From the NCBI GenBank assembly GCA_028285085.1, contig JANQQI010000130.1:1-64000 (forward strand): 64,000 nt of DNA, given 5' to 3'. The notes beneath the pieces were generated by a model, which did no database searches, was not told the origin of the DNA, and was given only the letters and a program-made list of their open reading frames with translations. Of the stretch, positions 34,604 through 44,613 are shown piece by piece. This stretch comes from Saprospiraceae bacterium. GTDB lineage: Bacteria; Bacteroidota; Bacteroidia; Chitinophagales; Saprospiraceae. Both the position numbers and the translations under genes were made by a program. Position 1 is the first letter of the stretch, and each line of letters opens with the position of its first letter.

Positions 34604-35560
34604 TTATAACTTGATTAATTTGAATTGTTGCTGGCCATCAGGGCTTTGTAGCTGACCGATATAGCAACCCTTTGCGGGTAAAAGATCACCTAAGGGCAAC
34701 TCAATCGTATGCATACCAGCGCTATATTGCCCATTAGACAATCGAGCTATTTCAGCGCCGGTCAAATCATAAATGACAACACTAAGCTGGGTGCTTTTTT
34801 CCAGTTGAAAACTCAATGTACTCTGTTGGTTAACGGGATTAGGAGCCAATGCAACGCGCGTGAATGGCGACTGGTCTACTTCCCGAGTACTGGTCAAAAG
34901 GGCAGCATCCAAATCATCAAAGTATTCTTGAGATTCTACGTTTACAGTAATGTTTTGTAATGCACCAAAAGTGCGCACCGCTTGGTGATCTTCGGCGATA
35001 GATTCGTCAACTGGATCCCACATATCTGTTCCCAGGTAGGTGGTGGTGTATAATGCACTGGAAGAATCTTGAGGATTGTCGCTCAATTCAACCAGTACAC
35101 CAGCAGGTGCTTCCGCGCGAATGATCATTTCGACGGCTTCATCCGCAGCCAAACCATCGTTGATTACCTCGGCAATGTAGCCGTTCCAATTGGGGATCGT
35201 TGGCTGGCTTTCATCCCAGGCATCGTCGGCTGGTCCACTTTGGGAGAAGGGGACGAAATTAGGATAGACATCATTAGTTCCGGCGTATACCACCGCAATG
35301 TAAGTCACGTAGGTAAAAACCTCAGTTTCGGAAGCTAGGCCACATGCACAGAAGATGTTTGGGGCTTCAGTTTCTAATCGAAGGTTACCGATGCGGATTT
35401 CTACTTCGGAAAAATCTTCGCTGTAATTAATGTTCAAAGTGGCAATCGTATCGGGGTCAACACAGGCCTGACTATTGGTCAAACAGAAGGCACTCAGTAA
35501 TAAAGTTAAACTCAATAACGTGTAAAAGCGTCGAGTGGATTGGGAGGTAAAAGTGATCAT
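34604..35560 (-). CDS. Secreted protein with T9SS type A sorting domain
   Basis: A 318-residue exported protein. The N-terminal signal sequence is RRFYTLLSLTLLLSAFCLTN. The middle (about 35-235) is beta-rich, with a Cys pair FCACG, and has no recognised catalytic motif. The last 80 residues form a typical type A sorting domain: VALAPNPVNQQSTLSFQLEK, VVIYDLTGAEIARLSNG, GCYIGQLQSPDGQQQFKLIK. T9SS cargo with this domain is exported by PorKLMN/Sov and cut by PorU, a homologue of which is encoded at 13.9-18.9 kb. It is divergent from the KilA-N gene. Confidence 0.85.
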   Translation of the reverse strand: MITFTSQSTRRFYTLLSLTLLLSAFCLTNSQACVDPDTIATLNINYSEDFSEVEIRIGNLRLETEAPNIFCACGLASETEVFTYVTYIAVVYAGTNDVYPNFVPFSQSGPADDAWDESQPTIPNWNGYIAEVINDGLAADEAVEMIIRAEAPAGVLVELSDNPQDSSSALYTTTYLGTDMWDPVDESIAEDHQAVRTFGALQNITVNVESQEYFDDLDAALLTSTREVDQSPFTRVALAPNPVNQQSTLSFQLEKSTQLSVVIYDLTGAEIARLSNGQYSAGMHTIELPLGDLLPAKGCYIGQLQSPDGQQQFKLIKL

Positions 35561-35762
35561 AAAGCTTATAAATTTTAGGTTTAGAAATCAATTTTTAATC
35601 ACTACCAAGAGTGATCTGTTACTAATGCACACGTGATTTCTGTGGGAAAGGTTGGGTTAGGGTTGAAATTTTGTAAAAGCCTATCCGGGGGATATCGTCT
35701 ATTTTCAAAAAGAACAGTACCTTTATAGACGCCTTATTATCTACCGACTTAATAGAAACACT

Positions 35763-36611
35763 ATGGCTAAAAAAACCATCCTCGTCAACGGCGTTGAAAT
35801 TCGCCTCTTACCAAAAGACGATGATTATATCTGTATCACAGATATTGCAAAGAGTGGGGGAGGAGACCCTTCAGACATTATCAAAGCTTATCTGCGTAAC
35901 CGAAATAATATTCAGTTTTTAGGGCTGTGGGAACAATTGCACAATGAAGATTTTAATCTGGTCGAATTCGACCAGATATGGGACCGGACCGGGTTGAATA
36001 ATTTCACACTTTCTGTAAAAGAATGGATTAGTAAAACGGGAGCGAACGGTATTCAGGCCCGGGCGGGGCGCTACGGTGGTACTTATGCCCAACGCGACAT
36101 TGCATTGCACTTTTGCACTTATTTTAATTCGGCCTTTTATCTTTATCTAATTAAAGAATTTGATCGGTTGAAAGCGGAAGAGGCTAAACAGCTTAACACC
36201 GAATGGGACATCAAACGCATCATGTCTAAAGCCAACCACCGAGTACATACCGAAGCCATTCGGCAGCACTTGATCCCGGAGCGTTTACAATATTCTAAAG
36301 TCGAGGGTAAATATTTTGCCAGCGAAGTCGATCTGATCAACTTAGCCTTGTTCGGCCAAACCGCTCGGCAGTGGCGCCAAGCGAATCCCGATAAAAATGG
36401 AAATATGCGGGATTATGCAACTAGTGAACAACTTTTAGTGTTATCGAATCTACAAAGTCTCAACGCCAGCTTACTCGCTTGGGATTGCGATCAAGCGCAG
36501 CGATTCGATATTTTGAATAAAACTGCTATTGAACAAATGGAGATTTTACTCAACAATCCTGCCTTAAAAGCCCTCGAAGCCAAATCAAATCAACCCAAAA
36601 AGCTAGAGTAG
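35763..36611 (+). CDS. KilA-N domain protein
   Basis: A 282-residue protein. The KilA-N domain (about 1-110) shows YICITDIAKS, FLGLWEQLHNEDFNLVEFDQ, LSVKEWISKTGANGIQARAG and RYGGTYAQRDIALHFCTYF, the usual core of this phage- and virus-derived DNA-binding fold. The remaining about 170 residues (FDRLKAEEAKQLNTEWDIKR, then a helical region to NPALKALEAKSNQPKKLE) are a common Bacteroidota extension. No other phage gene lies nearby, so it is a stand-alone copy. A perfect 22-base palindrome within the conserved codons (35956-35977) recurs, with one change, in the terminator 1.4 kb upstream. The role is unknown; a regulator or relic of a mobile element is likely. Confidence 0.85.
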   Translation: MAKKTILVNGVEIRLLPKDDDYICITDIAKSGGGDPSDIIKAYLRNRNNIQFLGLWEQLHNEDFNLVEFDQIWDRTGLNNFTLSVKEWISKTGANGIQARAGRYGGTYAQRDIALHFCTYFNSAFYLYLIKEFDRLKAEEAKQLNTEWDIKRIMSKANHRVHTEAIRQHLIPERLQYSKVEGKYFASEVDLINLALFGQTARQWRQANPDKNGNMRDYATSEQLLVLSNLQSLNASLLAWDCDQAQRFDILNKTAIEQMEILLNNPALKALEAKSNQPKKLE

Positions 36612-36646
36612 TCATAGTTTAGATAGATTTTACTCCGCTAAAAAGC

Positions 36647-36654
36647 TATTTTTG
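36647..36654 (+). promoter_or_regulatory. Minus-7 box of the metH promoter
   Basis: TATTTTTG fits TAnnTTTG exactly. The transcript start would be near 36660, leaving a leader of about 34 bases. That is too short for a cobalamin or SAM riboswitch. Confidence 0.45.
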
Positions 36655-36693
36655 CGGGGAAAAGTAAAAATGGCCTAAATACTTGTATTAGAT

Positions 36694-39600
36694 ATGGACA
36701 GAGAACAACGAATAGCGTCATTGCACCAAAGTGTGAGTGAGCGCATTTTGGTCTTAGATGGTGCAATGGGTACCATGATCCAACAATACCAACTGGGTGA
36801 GGAAGATTATCGAACTCAGCGTTTTGCTCAGCATTCTTGTGATGTAAAGGGAAATAGCGATCTGCTTTCTATTACCCAGCCACAAATCATTGAGGCAATC
36901 CATAAGGCTTATCTGGATGCGGGCACGGATATCATAGAGACCAATACCTTTAGTGCAACCACAATCGCTCAGGCAGATTACGAAATGGAAGCGCTCGTTT
37001 ATGAAATGAATCTTGCCTCTGCGCAGATTGCTCGTCGGGCAGCGGATGAATACAGCGCCATGAACCCCGATAAACCTCGCTTTGTAGCCGGCGCTATTGG
37101 TCCAACTAATAGGACTGCCTCCATTTCTCCGGATGTCAATGACCCCGGCAAGCGTAATGTGACCTTCGACGAACTAGTGGAAGCCTATTACGAACAAGCT
37201 TGTGGTTTGGTAGATGGTGAAGTGGATATAATTTTGATTGAGACCGTGTTTGATACCCTGAATTGCAAAGCAGCCCTTTTTGCGGTGGACCGACTTTTTG
37301 ATGAGCGTGGGTTTAAGATTCCGGTGATGGTCTCCGGAACCATTACTGATGCGAGTGGGCGTACCTTATCGGGCCAAACCGTAGAAGCTTTCTGGATTTC
37401 GGTCAACCACATGGATTTATTTAGCGTAGGATTGAATTGTGCTTTAGGGGCTCAGGAGATGCGTCAATATGTCGAGGTGTTAGCCAAAATTGCCGATTGT
37501 AATGTCAGTGCTTATCCCAATGCCGGCTTGCCCAATGAGTTTGGTGAGTACGATCAGGCCGCCGAAGAGATGAAAACGTACATCCACGATTTTGCATCCA
37601 GTGGCTTCGTCAATATTATTGGAGGCTGTTGTGGAACGACACCCGATCATATCCGTGCCATGGCTGAGGCGGTAGAAGGAATTCCTGCTAGATCTATTCC
37701 GACGGTAGAAAAACATTCCGCATATAGTGGCCTCGAACCTTTGGTTATGCGTCCCGGATTGAACTTTGTGAATATTGGAGAACGGACCAATGTGACCGGA
37801 TCTCGAAAATTTGCTCGACTAATTAAAACTGGTGATTATACCGAAGCGCTCACTGTAGCACAGCAACAAGTAGATGGTGGTGCACAAATCATCGATGTCA
37901 ATATGGATGAAGGCTTGTTGGATTCAGAACAAGCCATGACGACCTTTTTAAATATGTTGGCTTCCGAACCAGATATTGCGAAGCTGCCCATCATGATCGA
38001 TTCTTCAAAATTCGATGTGATTGAAGCCGGTCTGAAGTGTATTCAGGGCAAGTGTATTGTGAACTCCATTTCGATGAAAGAAGGGGAGGAAGAATTTATT
38101 CGGCAGGCAAAAATTGTCCGGCGGTATGGTGCCGCAGCCGTTGTTATGGCCTTTGACGAACAAGGGCAGGCAGACACCATCGAGCGCAAAGTTGAAATTT
38201 GTGAGCGTGCTTACCGTATTTTGACGGATCAAGTTGGCTTCAAAGCATACGATATTATTTTTGATCCTAATATTTTTGCGGTGGCTACGGGGATTGAGGA
38301 GCATAATGAATATGCCATAAACTTTATCGAAGCCACCCGACAAATTAAGCAGCGCTGTCCCGGAGCTCGGGTGAGTGGCGGCGTTAGTAATATTTCCTTT
38401 TCCTTTCGGGGTAACAACTTGGTACGTGAAGCGATGCACTCGGCATTTCTCTATCATGCGATTAAGGCCGGAATGGATATGGGGATTGTTAATGCGGGGA
38501 TGATGGAAGTCTACGAAGATATCCCGAAGGATTTACTCAAATTGGTGGAAGACGTGTTGTTTAACCGTAGTTCCGATGCCACAGAAGCATTAACCAACTA
38601 CGCTGAAAGAGTAAAAGGTGGCGGCCGCGTATTACAAAAAGATCTGAGTTGGCGGGAAGATAATGTCGAAAAACGCCTCTCCTACGCCCTAGTTAAAGGC
38701 ATTACCGAATTCATCGAAGCAGACACAGAAGAGGCTCGCCAAAAATATCCTTTGCCACTTCACGTGATTGAAGGGCCATTGATGGATGGGATGAATATCG
38801 TTGGGGACTTGTTTGGAGAAGGGAAGATGTTTTTACCACAAGTGGTGAAGAGCGCTCGGGTAATGAAAAAAGCTGTGGCTTATCTAACCCCCTTCATTGA
38901 GGAAGCCAAGATGGATGGAGGAAGTACTTCCGCTGGTCGCGTACTCATGGCTACTGTAAAAGGAGATGTACACGATATAGGAAAAAATATTGTCGGAGTC
39001 GTTTTGGGGTGTAATAATTTTGAAATTATCGACCTTGGGGTGATGGTTTCGGCGGATAAGATATTAAAAACGGCGCGACAAGAACAGGTAGATATTATTG
39101 GGTTGAGTGGTTTGATCACGCCTTCTCTGGATGAAATGGTCCATGTGGCCAAGGAGATGGAACGTCAGGGATTTCAATTGCCTTTATTAATTGGTGGCGC
39201 CACTACTTCTAAGACCCATACTGCCGTTAAGATCGAGCCTCAATACAAAGGGCCAGTTGTTCATGTCTTGGATGCGTCTCGAAGTGTTGGTGTAGCCAGT
39301 GCGTTGTTAAGTAAAGACGAAGCTGTACGCACCAAATTTGTTGATGGGATCACTAAGGAATACCAGCGGGTTCGAGAATTGCGAGGTAACCGCAAGTCCA
39401 ATAAAAAGTATATTACGCTTAAACAAGCTCGTACCAATCGAATAGCTTTAGATTGGTCAGATTATACCCCTCCAGTTCCGAAAAAGCCTGGTATTAAAGT
39501 CTTCGAAAATTATGACCTAGAAGAACTGACACAGTATATTGATTGGACGCCTTTCTTTGCTAGTTGGCAACTGCGCGGTAAGTTCCCGGCGATTTTAGAA

Positions 39601-40392
39601 GATGAGATAGTAGGGGAGGAGTGTAAAAAACTATATAATGATGCTCGGAGTCTGCTACGTCGAATTATTGACGAGAAATGGCTCCAGGCTCGTGCGGTGA
39701 TTGGTGTATTCCCGGCTAATGCAATTACGGAGGATGACATCGCTATTTATGCCAACGAACAGCGTGAAGAGGTGTTATTTACTTTGAACCACCTTCGTCA
39801 ACAACGTCAGAAAGCCCCCGGCCAGAAAAATAACTGTTTAACCGATTTCATTGCTCCGGCAGATAGTGGATGTGCGGATTACATCGGCGCTTTTGCCGTG
39901 ACGGCGGGCATTGGTATTGAAGAACACGTTCGGCGCTTCGAGGCAGATAATGATGATTATAATGCCATTATGCTTAAGGCGCTGGCAGATCGTCTGGCGG
40001 AAGCTTTTGCAGAGCGGATGCACGAGCGGATGCGCAAAGAATTCTGGGGCTATGCAACCGCGGAGCAATACGATAACGAAGCTTTGATCGCCGAAGAGTA
40101 TAACGGAATTCGCCCGGCGCCAGGTTATCCGGCCTGTCCCGAGCATACCGAAAAGGCAAAGCTGTTCGAGTTGCTAGAAGTTGAAGCGAATGCAGGGATT
40201 CGTCTTACTGAGAGCTATGCGATGTATCCGGCGGCCGCGGTCAGTGGCTGGTATTTCTCTCATCCGGAGTCTAAATACTTTGGACTTGGGGAGATTTCAA
40301 AAGATCAGATCGAGGATTACGCAAAGCGTAAAGGAATGACCGTGGAAGAGGCTGAGCGCTGGTTGGCACCAGTGCTGAATTACGATGTCTAG
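36694..40392 (+). CDS. metH: Cobalamin-dependent methionine synthase
   Basis: A 1232-residue full-length MetH, which methylates homocysteine using methyl-cobalamin and methyltetrahydrofolate. The homocysteine domain (about 1-330) keeps the zinc ligands Cys249, Cys312 and Cys313, aligned with E. coli 247/310/311. The folate domain (about 350-620) starts [20 protein letters not shown]. The cobalamin module has a helical cap (about 650-745) and GDVHDIGKN, with His760 as the lower axial ligand (759 in E. coli). The AdoMet reactivation domain (about 900-1232) contains [12 protein letters not shown]. All domains are intact and the length equals that of E. coli, so the enzyme should work when cobalamin is available. 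Confidence 0.98.
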   Translation: MDREQRIASLHQSVSERILVLDGAMGTMIQQYQLGEEDYRTQRFAQHSCDVKGNSDLLSITQPQIIEAIHKAYLDAGTDIIETNTFSATTIAQADYEMEALVYEMNLASAQIARRAADEYSAMNPDKPRFVAGAIGPTNRTASISPDVNDPGKRNVTFDELVEAYYEQACGLVDGEVDIILIETVFDTLNCKAALFAVDRLFDERGFKIPVMVSGTITDASGRTLSGQTVEAFWISVNHMDLFSVGLNCALGAQEMRQYVEVLAKIADCNVSAYPNAGLPNEFGEYDQAAEEMKTYIHDFASSGFVNIIGGCCGTTPDHIRAMAEAVEGIPARSIPTVEKHSAYSGLEPLVMRPGLNFVNIGERTNVTGSRKFARLIKTGDYTEALTVAQQQVDGGAQIIDVNMDEGLLDSEQAMTTFLNMLASEPDIAKLPIMIDSSKFDVIEAGLKCIQGKCIVNSISMKEGEEEFIRQAKIVRRYGAAAVVMAFDEQGQADTIERKVEICERAYRILTDQVGFKAYDIIFDPNIFAVATGIEEHNEYAINFIEATRQIKQRCPGARVSGGVSNISFSFRGNNLVREAMHSAFLYHAIKAGMDMGIVNAGMMEVYEDIPKDLLKLVEDVLFNRSSDATEALTNYAERVKGGGRVLQKDLSWREDNVEKRLSYALVKGITEFIEADTEEARQKYPLPLHVIEGPLMDGMNIVGDLFGEGKMFLPQVVKSARVMKKAVAYLTPFIEEAKMDGGSTSAGRVLMATVKGDVHDIGKNIVGVVLGCNNFEIIDLGVMVSADKILKTARQEQVDIIGLSGLITPSLDEMVHVAKEMERQGFQLPLLIGGATTSKTHTAVKIEPQYKGPVVHVLDASRSVGVASALLSKDEAVRTKFVDGITKEYQRVRELRGNRKSNKKYITLKQARTNRIALDWSDYTPPVPKKPGIKVFENYDLEELTQYIDWTPFFASWQLRGKFPAILEDEIVGEECKKLYNDARSLLRRIIDEKWLQARAVIGVFPANAITEDDIAIYANEQREEVLFTLNHLRQQRQKAPGQKNNCLTDFIAPADSGCADYIGAFAVTAGIGIEEHVRRFEADNDDYNAIMLKALADRLAEAFAERMHERMRKEFWGYATAEQYDNEALIAEEYNGIRPAPGYPACPEHTEKAKLFELLEVEANAGIRLTESYAMYPAAAVSGWYFSHPESKYFGLGEISKDQIEDYAKRKGMTVEEAERWLAPVLNYDV

Positions 40393-40428
40393 GCCATCTT
40401 TGGTTTGTGTGAAAAATGTTATTTTTGT

Positions 40429-40467
40429 TGAAATTGATCGATCACTAATTGTAATCGATCAATTTCA
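40429..40467. terminator. 14-base perfect inverted repeat after metH
   Basis: TGAAATTGATCGAT (40429-40442) and ATCGATCAATTTCA (40454-40467) are perfectly complementary around an 11-base loop, and CATTTT follows. It lies 37 bases beyond the metH stop and upstream of the next start. It most simply terminates metH, though a DNA-binding role upstream of the cargo gene is also possible because the stem is AT-rich. Confidence 0.55.
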
Positions 40468-40510
40468 CATTTTAGACAAATCTCATACAAGACAAAAACT
40501 AACGGAGCTA

Positions 40511-41329
40511 ATGAAAAAACTTCTCGTACTGGCCTTACTCGGCTTTTCTCTATCTGCCCACGCTTCATTTACTTTTGATTTGACCATTCTGGAGCCGACT
40601 TGCTCATATCTTTGTGATGCACAGCTTATTGTTGAAAGTACAGCTGCGGACTTACAGCTTAGTTTGGATAACTCTGACTTCCAGGACGAACTAATAATAA
40701 GTGATCTCTGTCCGGGAGAGTATACACTCTATCTGAAAGATGATGATGGCTGTACTGCTCAAGAGGAAGTTCTCATTTTGGCACCTTTTACCTTTATCAT
40801 AGACTTGGGGCCAGATATTGAGGCTGAGGCTTTTGATGAAGTGCCCTTAGAAGTCCTTTCTAATGTTGCTCCTAGTTCGATTGTAGAAATTAGCTGGATG
40901 CCGGAAACAGGATTAAGTTGTACTGATTGTAGTACACCGGTAGCTGAATTGAATGAAACAGTGACTTATACTGTTACCTTGACTTCTGCCAATGGATGTA
41001 TAGCTACAGATGAAATTACAGTCTTCGTTGGCGATGCGGAGGTTTTCATCCCTAATGCCTTTTCGCCTAACTTTGATGGTTACAATGATTTTTTCAACGT
41101 CTTCGTTGGCGATGAACGCATTATTGTCCGTCGCATGCAAATCGCTGATAATTGGGGGAATGTAGTTTATGATGAGCGCAATTTCAATCCCAGCCTTGAG
41201 GTTTGGGGCTGGGATGGCAGCTTCAGAGGAAAAATGATGCAACCTAATGTATTTATCTATTTTATAGAGTTAGGATTCCCAGATGGGTCCATTGAGCAAT
41301 TCCACGGTGATGTCACTTTAATCAGATAA
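40511..41329 (+). CDS. Secreted protein with T9SS type B (CHU_C) sorting domain
   Basis: A 272-residue protein from the ATG giving MKKLLVLALLGFSLSAHA, a clean signal peptide; the frame is open further upstream into metH but that part is not credible. The middle (about 20-175) has SprB-like or PKD-like repeats (CPGEYTLYLKDDDGCTAQE, SWMPETGLSCTDCSTPVAEL, YTVTLTSANGCIATDEITVF). The C-terminus is the gliding-motility-associated type B domain: FIPNAFSPNFDGYNDFFNVF, then IADNWGNVVYDERNF and NVFIYFIELGFPDGSIEQFH. It is short, so almost the minimal cargo: one adhesion-like module plus the sorting domain. Confidence 0.88.
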   Translation: MKKLLVLALLGFSLSAHASFTFDLTILEPTCSYLCDAQLIVESTAADLQLSLDNSDFQDELIISDLCPGEYTLYLKDDDGCTAQEEVLILAPFTFIIDLGPDIEAEAFDEVPLEVLSNVAPSSIVEISWMPETGLSCTDCSTPVAELNETVTYTVTLTSANGCIATDEITVFVGDAEVFIPNAFSPNFDGYNDFFNVFVGDERIIVRRMQIADNWGNVVYDERNFNPSLEVWGWDGSFRGKMMQPNVFIYFIELGFPDGSIEQFHGDVTLIR

Positions 41330-41434
41330 CTAGTCTGTTTACCTGCGTCAACCACCGTATGAAAAAAAGCCTGAGCCTCAGACACTAAGGATAAATTAAC
41401 AGTCTATTATATACGTAGTGTTCAATAATCTACT

Positions 41435-41442
41435 TACTTTTG
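41435..41442 (+). promoter_or_regulatory. Minus-7 box of the exopolysaccharide export operon
   Basis: TACTTTTG matches TAnnTTTG exactly, about 94 bases before the SLBB gene. A transcript from about 41449 would carry a leader of about 87 bases containing the small hairpin at 41482-41499. No clear TTG minus-33 was seen. Confidence 0.5.
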
Positions 41443-41481
41443 CCCCGATATTTAGAAAAAGTAAGTTTACTATCGTCGTCC

Positions 41482-41499
41482 TGGGTAGCCGAATACCCA
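41482..41499 (+). promoter_or_regulatory. Leader hairpin with GGTAGC loop region, ops-like
   Basis: TGGGTA (41482-41487) pairs with TACCCA (41494-41499) around GCCGAA. The top contains GGGTAGC, reminiscent of the GGTAGC core of the ops element to which RfaH, a NusG paralogue, is recruited. An UpxY-type NusG paralogue is encoded 6.7 kb downstream. The similarity is short and may be chance. Confidence 0.3.
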
Positions 41500-41535
41500 A
41501 TTAGAACATTGTAAGAAGCACTAACTACAAATTTT

Positions 41536-44500
41536 ATGAAAAGACTGTTTGGGGTACTCCTGCTGTTACTGCTTTCCACGGTCATTCTTACTGCACAACC
41601 TATTACCGAAGAACAAGCTCGTCAAGAACTAGATAAGTTGGGATTGGAAGAGGATGCTGTTCGAGCTAAGTTATTGGAAAGAGGAATTGATATCGACAAT
41701 ATTAATCCAAATAATCCGGCAGAAGTTTTAGCAATTGAGCAGGCCCTAGAGGAAGTAATTCAAGAGCTAGAAGCAGAAAAGCAAGCTGCTGCTGCTGTCC
41801 AAAATGAATCAACTACCGACCCTAGGACAACCGAGGCACCTTTAGTTCCTGGATCTCCCACTATAGACACATTGGCTCCGGAGCCATCTCAGGTTCAGGT
41901 AGATCCTACGGAAGAGGCTATTGAATTAATCAAGGAGACAGATAATCAAGCCGAGATAGTGGAAGACATTGTTGATGCACAAAATGATCTGCCCGCCTCT
42001 TCTTCAATTTTTGGACAACACGTTTTTCGTAATAAAAGTATAAAACTGTACCGTCAATCGGAGGATATCAAGCCGCCAGATTCTTATGTGCTTGGCGTTG
42101 GAGATATCATTGCGGTATCAATTTGGGGGCAATCTCAGGAAGGTGGCGTTTATGAAATTAATAAAGCCGGTTATATTAAACCGACTGCGATGCCTCGAAT
42201 TTTTCTTAAGGGGATTTCCTATGGAAAAGCTAAATCATTATTGAGACAACGCTTTGGTCAATATTATGCTTTTCGGCCGGAAGAATTTGAAGTCACTATT
42301 AACTACTCACGAACGATCACCGTTAACATCTCAGGAGAAGCCATAAACTACGGGAGTTTTACTATTCCCGCGATTAACACCGCCTTTAATGCTTTGGTTG
42401 CAGCTGGTGGACCGAGTGATATAGGTAGTGTAAGAAAGATAAAGCTGATTCGTGCCGGACAACAGGCTCAAAACATCGACATTTATCAATATTTATTGAA
42501 TCCTACGGAGTCGGCCAATTATTATCTTGAGGAGAATGATTTCATTCATATACCTACAGCTGAAAGATTAGTTGAAATCAATGGTGCGATTAAGCGGCCT
42601 TTCCGCTATGAACTTATTGAAGGGGAAAACCTGAAACAGCTCATTGAATACGCTGGAGGCTTCCAACCGCGAGCATATTTGGGGAACATTCAGGTACGAA
42701 GAACTATCAATGGTGAACAGGTTATTTTAGATATTGACTATAATGATCTGCAACAAAAAAATATTGATTTCACCTTGTTGCCCGATGATGCTGTGACGGT
42801 AAAGATTATTCCGGAGCCATATGATCGATTTACAGAAATTCAAGGAGCCGTCGAACTTCCCGGACGTTATGCCTTTACCCCAAATATGCGAGTAAGTGAT
42901 CTTATTCAGAAGGGACAGCTTCGTGAAGGTGCTAGAAGTGATGTGGCTTACATGCAAAGATCAAATCTAGATGGAACGGCTCGTTATGTACGCTTAGATA
43001 TCGAGGTCATTTTAGCTGATCCGACCAGTCCTTCGAATTTGCTACTCCAACCAAATGATCGAATTATTATCTACAGTGAAGAGCAATTCACAGAAAAGTC
43101 TACCTTTTCTGTATCCGGGGCAGTGCGTAGTCCGGTCACTCTACCTTACGATGTAAGTCAGTCAATTCGGATCAGTGATGCTATTGTTTTAGCCGGAGGA
43201 GCTATTCCACAAGTTGCTCAATATGGATACGTGAAACGAACGAATCCTTTGATTCGATCGGATGTTAGATATTTGCGTGTCGACGTTCAGGCCATTTTAG
43301 GTGATACTTCCGTGCAGGATAACTTTGTACTAGAGCCATTTGATGAGTTGATAGTTTATTCTCAGGAAAGCTTCGAGGAAGGGGCTACGGTCTCCATCGT
43401 TGGGGCAGTTCGTTCACCTGGGAATTATGAATATGACGAAGAACTTAGAGTTAGTGATCTAATCTATTTTTCAAGTGGATTGCGTATTGACGCTACTGAT
43501 TTTGCTTACATTGCTCGTTTGGATCCAACGACTCGATTACACACGGATTATATTCGTGTTGATTTGGCCGCCATCCAGGCGAATCTACAATCTCAAGAGA
43601 ACGCCTATCTCCAACCATTTGATATCCTTACCATCTACTCGAAAAGAACATTTACGGATCAGACTACAATTACTGTAGCAGGGGCCGTTCGGAAACCGAG
43701 TGAATTACCTTTCGCTGCTGTATTTACCCTGAAGGATGCATTAACCTTATCAGGGGGATTAAAAATGGAAGCTTCTAAAAGCAGGATTGATATTTTTCGA
43801 ATCGACATTGAAAATGATCAGTCTACGCAAACGATAGCTGCTACTTTGCAAGTCGATGAGAATTACGATTTGGTATCAGGCGGAGATTTTCAGTTGATGC
43901 CTTATGACTTAATTGTTGTCAGACGGATACCTGATTTTGAATTCCAGCAAGTTGTTACTGTTAATGGCGCGGTGAAATATCCTGGTGCGTACTCTCTGAT
44001 CGCAGATAATGAAAGATTGCGAAGTGTCATTGAGCGTGCTGGTGGGATCGGTACTGAAGCCTTCCCCGGAGGGGCTACATTGTACCGCTCAAAAGATAAT
44101 GTCGGGTATATCATTATTGATTTGGATGATGTCCTAAAAGATAGAGGTGCAGTGACAAATTTCATTTTGCACGCTGGCGATGTGATTAATATTCCAGAGA
44201 GTCAAGATCTGGTCACCATTGCTGGTGCAACCCGGGCAATCGAATTGTATCCGGATAAGGTATTGGAAGGGGGCAAATTTAATGTTGCCTTTCATCGGGG
44301 AAAAAATGCCAAGTGGTATGTCAATGAGTACGCTGCCGGAGTAGGAGAGAAAGGGCGAAGCCGTCTGATAACGGTGGAGCATGCCAATGGTGAGATTAAG
44401 CGGACTAAGAATTTTCTTTTCTTTAAAACCTACCCTAAGGTGCGTCCAGGGTCGACAATTACCGTTGGTGTTAAGCCGGTTAAGCCTAAAAAAGAACGTG

Positions 44501-44610
44501 AAAAGGATGAAAGAGAACGTGTAAACTGGGGTAAAACGTTAGCTGATTCTCTGGCGCAAGCCACCGCAATATTATCCCTCATATTGTTAGTTCAACAAAT
44601 TGGCAATTAG
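41536..44610 (+). CDS. SLBB-domain polysaccharide export protein (Wza-like, multi-SLBB)
   Basis: A 1024-residue protein with a signal peptide (MKRLFGVLLLLLLSTVILTA) and no lipobox Cys, unlike Wza. After a Q/E-rich helical region (20-130) comes the polysaccharide-export domain (about 182-262, VLGVGDIIAVSIWGQSQEGG). Eight SLBB-like units begin near residues 262, 345, 433, 524, 618, 711, 808 and 893; typical openings are VSGAVRSP, VNGAVKYPG and IQGAVELPG. The last unit has the HRGKNAKWYVNEYAAGVG tail, followed by a likely membrane segment (LAQATAILSLILLVQQIGN). E. coli Wza has far fewer such domains, so a long periplasmic tunnel or ring stack is likely. It is first in the export operon and 3 bases before the chain-length gene. 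Confidence 0.88.
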   Translation: MKRLFGVLLLLLLSTVILTAQPITEEQARQELDKLGLEEDAVRAKLLERGIDIDNINPNNPAEVLAIEQALEEVIQELEAEKQAAAAVQNESTTDPRTTEAPLVPGSPTIDTLAPEPSQVQVDPTEEAIELIKETDNQAEIVEDIVDAQNDLPASSSIFGQHVFRNKSIKLYRQSEDIKPPDSYVLGVGDIIAVSIWGQSQEGGVYEINKAGYIKPTAMPRIFLKGISYGKAKSLLRQRFGQYYAFRPEEFEVTINYSRTITVNISGEAINYGSFTIPAINTAFNALVAAGGPSDIGSVRKIKLIRAGQQAQNIDIYQYLLNPTESANYYLEENDFIHIPTAERLVEINGAIKRPFRYELIEGENLKQLIEYAGGFQPRAYLGNIQVRRTINGEQVILDIDYNDLQQKNIDFTLLPDDAVTVKIIPEPYDRFTEIQGAVELPGRYAFTPNMRVSDLIQKGQLREGARSDVAYMQRSNLDGTARYVRLDIEVILADPTSPSNLLLQPNDRIIIYSEEQFTEKSTFSVSGAVRSPVTLPYDVSQSIRISDAIVLAGGAIPQVAQYGYVKRTNPLIRSDVRYLRVDVQAILGDTSVQDNFVLEPFDELIVYSQESFEEGATVSIVGAVRSPGNYEYDEELRVSDLIYFSSGLRIDATDFAYIARLDPTTRLHTDYIRVDLAAIQANLQSQENAYLQPFDILTIYSKRTFTDQTTITVAGAVRKPSELPFAAVFTLKDALTLSGGLKMEASKSRIDIFRIDIENDQSTQTIAATLQVDENYDLVSGGDFQLMPYDLIVVRRIPDFEFQQVVTVNGAVKYPGAYSLIADNERLRSVIERAGGIGTEAFPGGATLYRSKDNVGYIIIDLDDVLKDRGAVTNFILHAGDVINIPESQDLVTIAGATRAIELYPDKVLEGGKFNVAFHRGKNAKWYVNEYAAGVGEKGRSRLITVEHANGEIKRTKNFLFFKTYPKVRPGSTITVGVKPVKPKKEREKDERERVNWGKTLADSLAQATAILSLILLVQQIGN

Positions 44611-44613
44611 GAG

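Noticed and set aside
35763-36611. KilA-N protein as the marker of a prophage.
   Set aside because: No capsid, portal, terminase or integrase genes are found on either side; neighbours are a T9SS cargo gene and metH.
36612-36693. Possible SAM or cobalamin riboswitch before metH.
   Set aside because: The gap is 82 bases and the inferred leader about 34 bases, too short for these elements.
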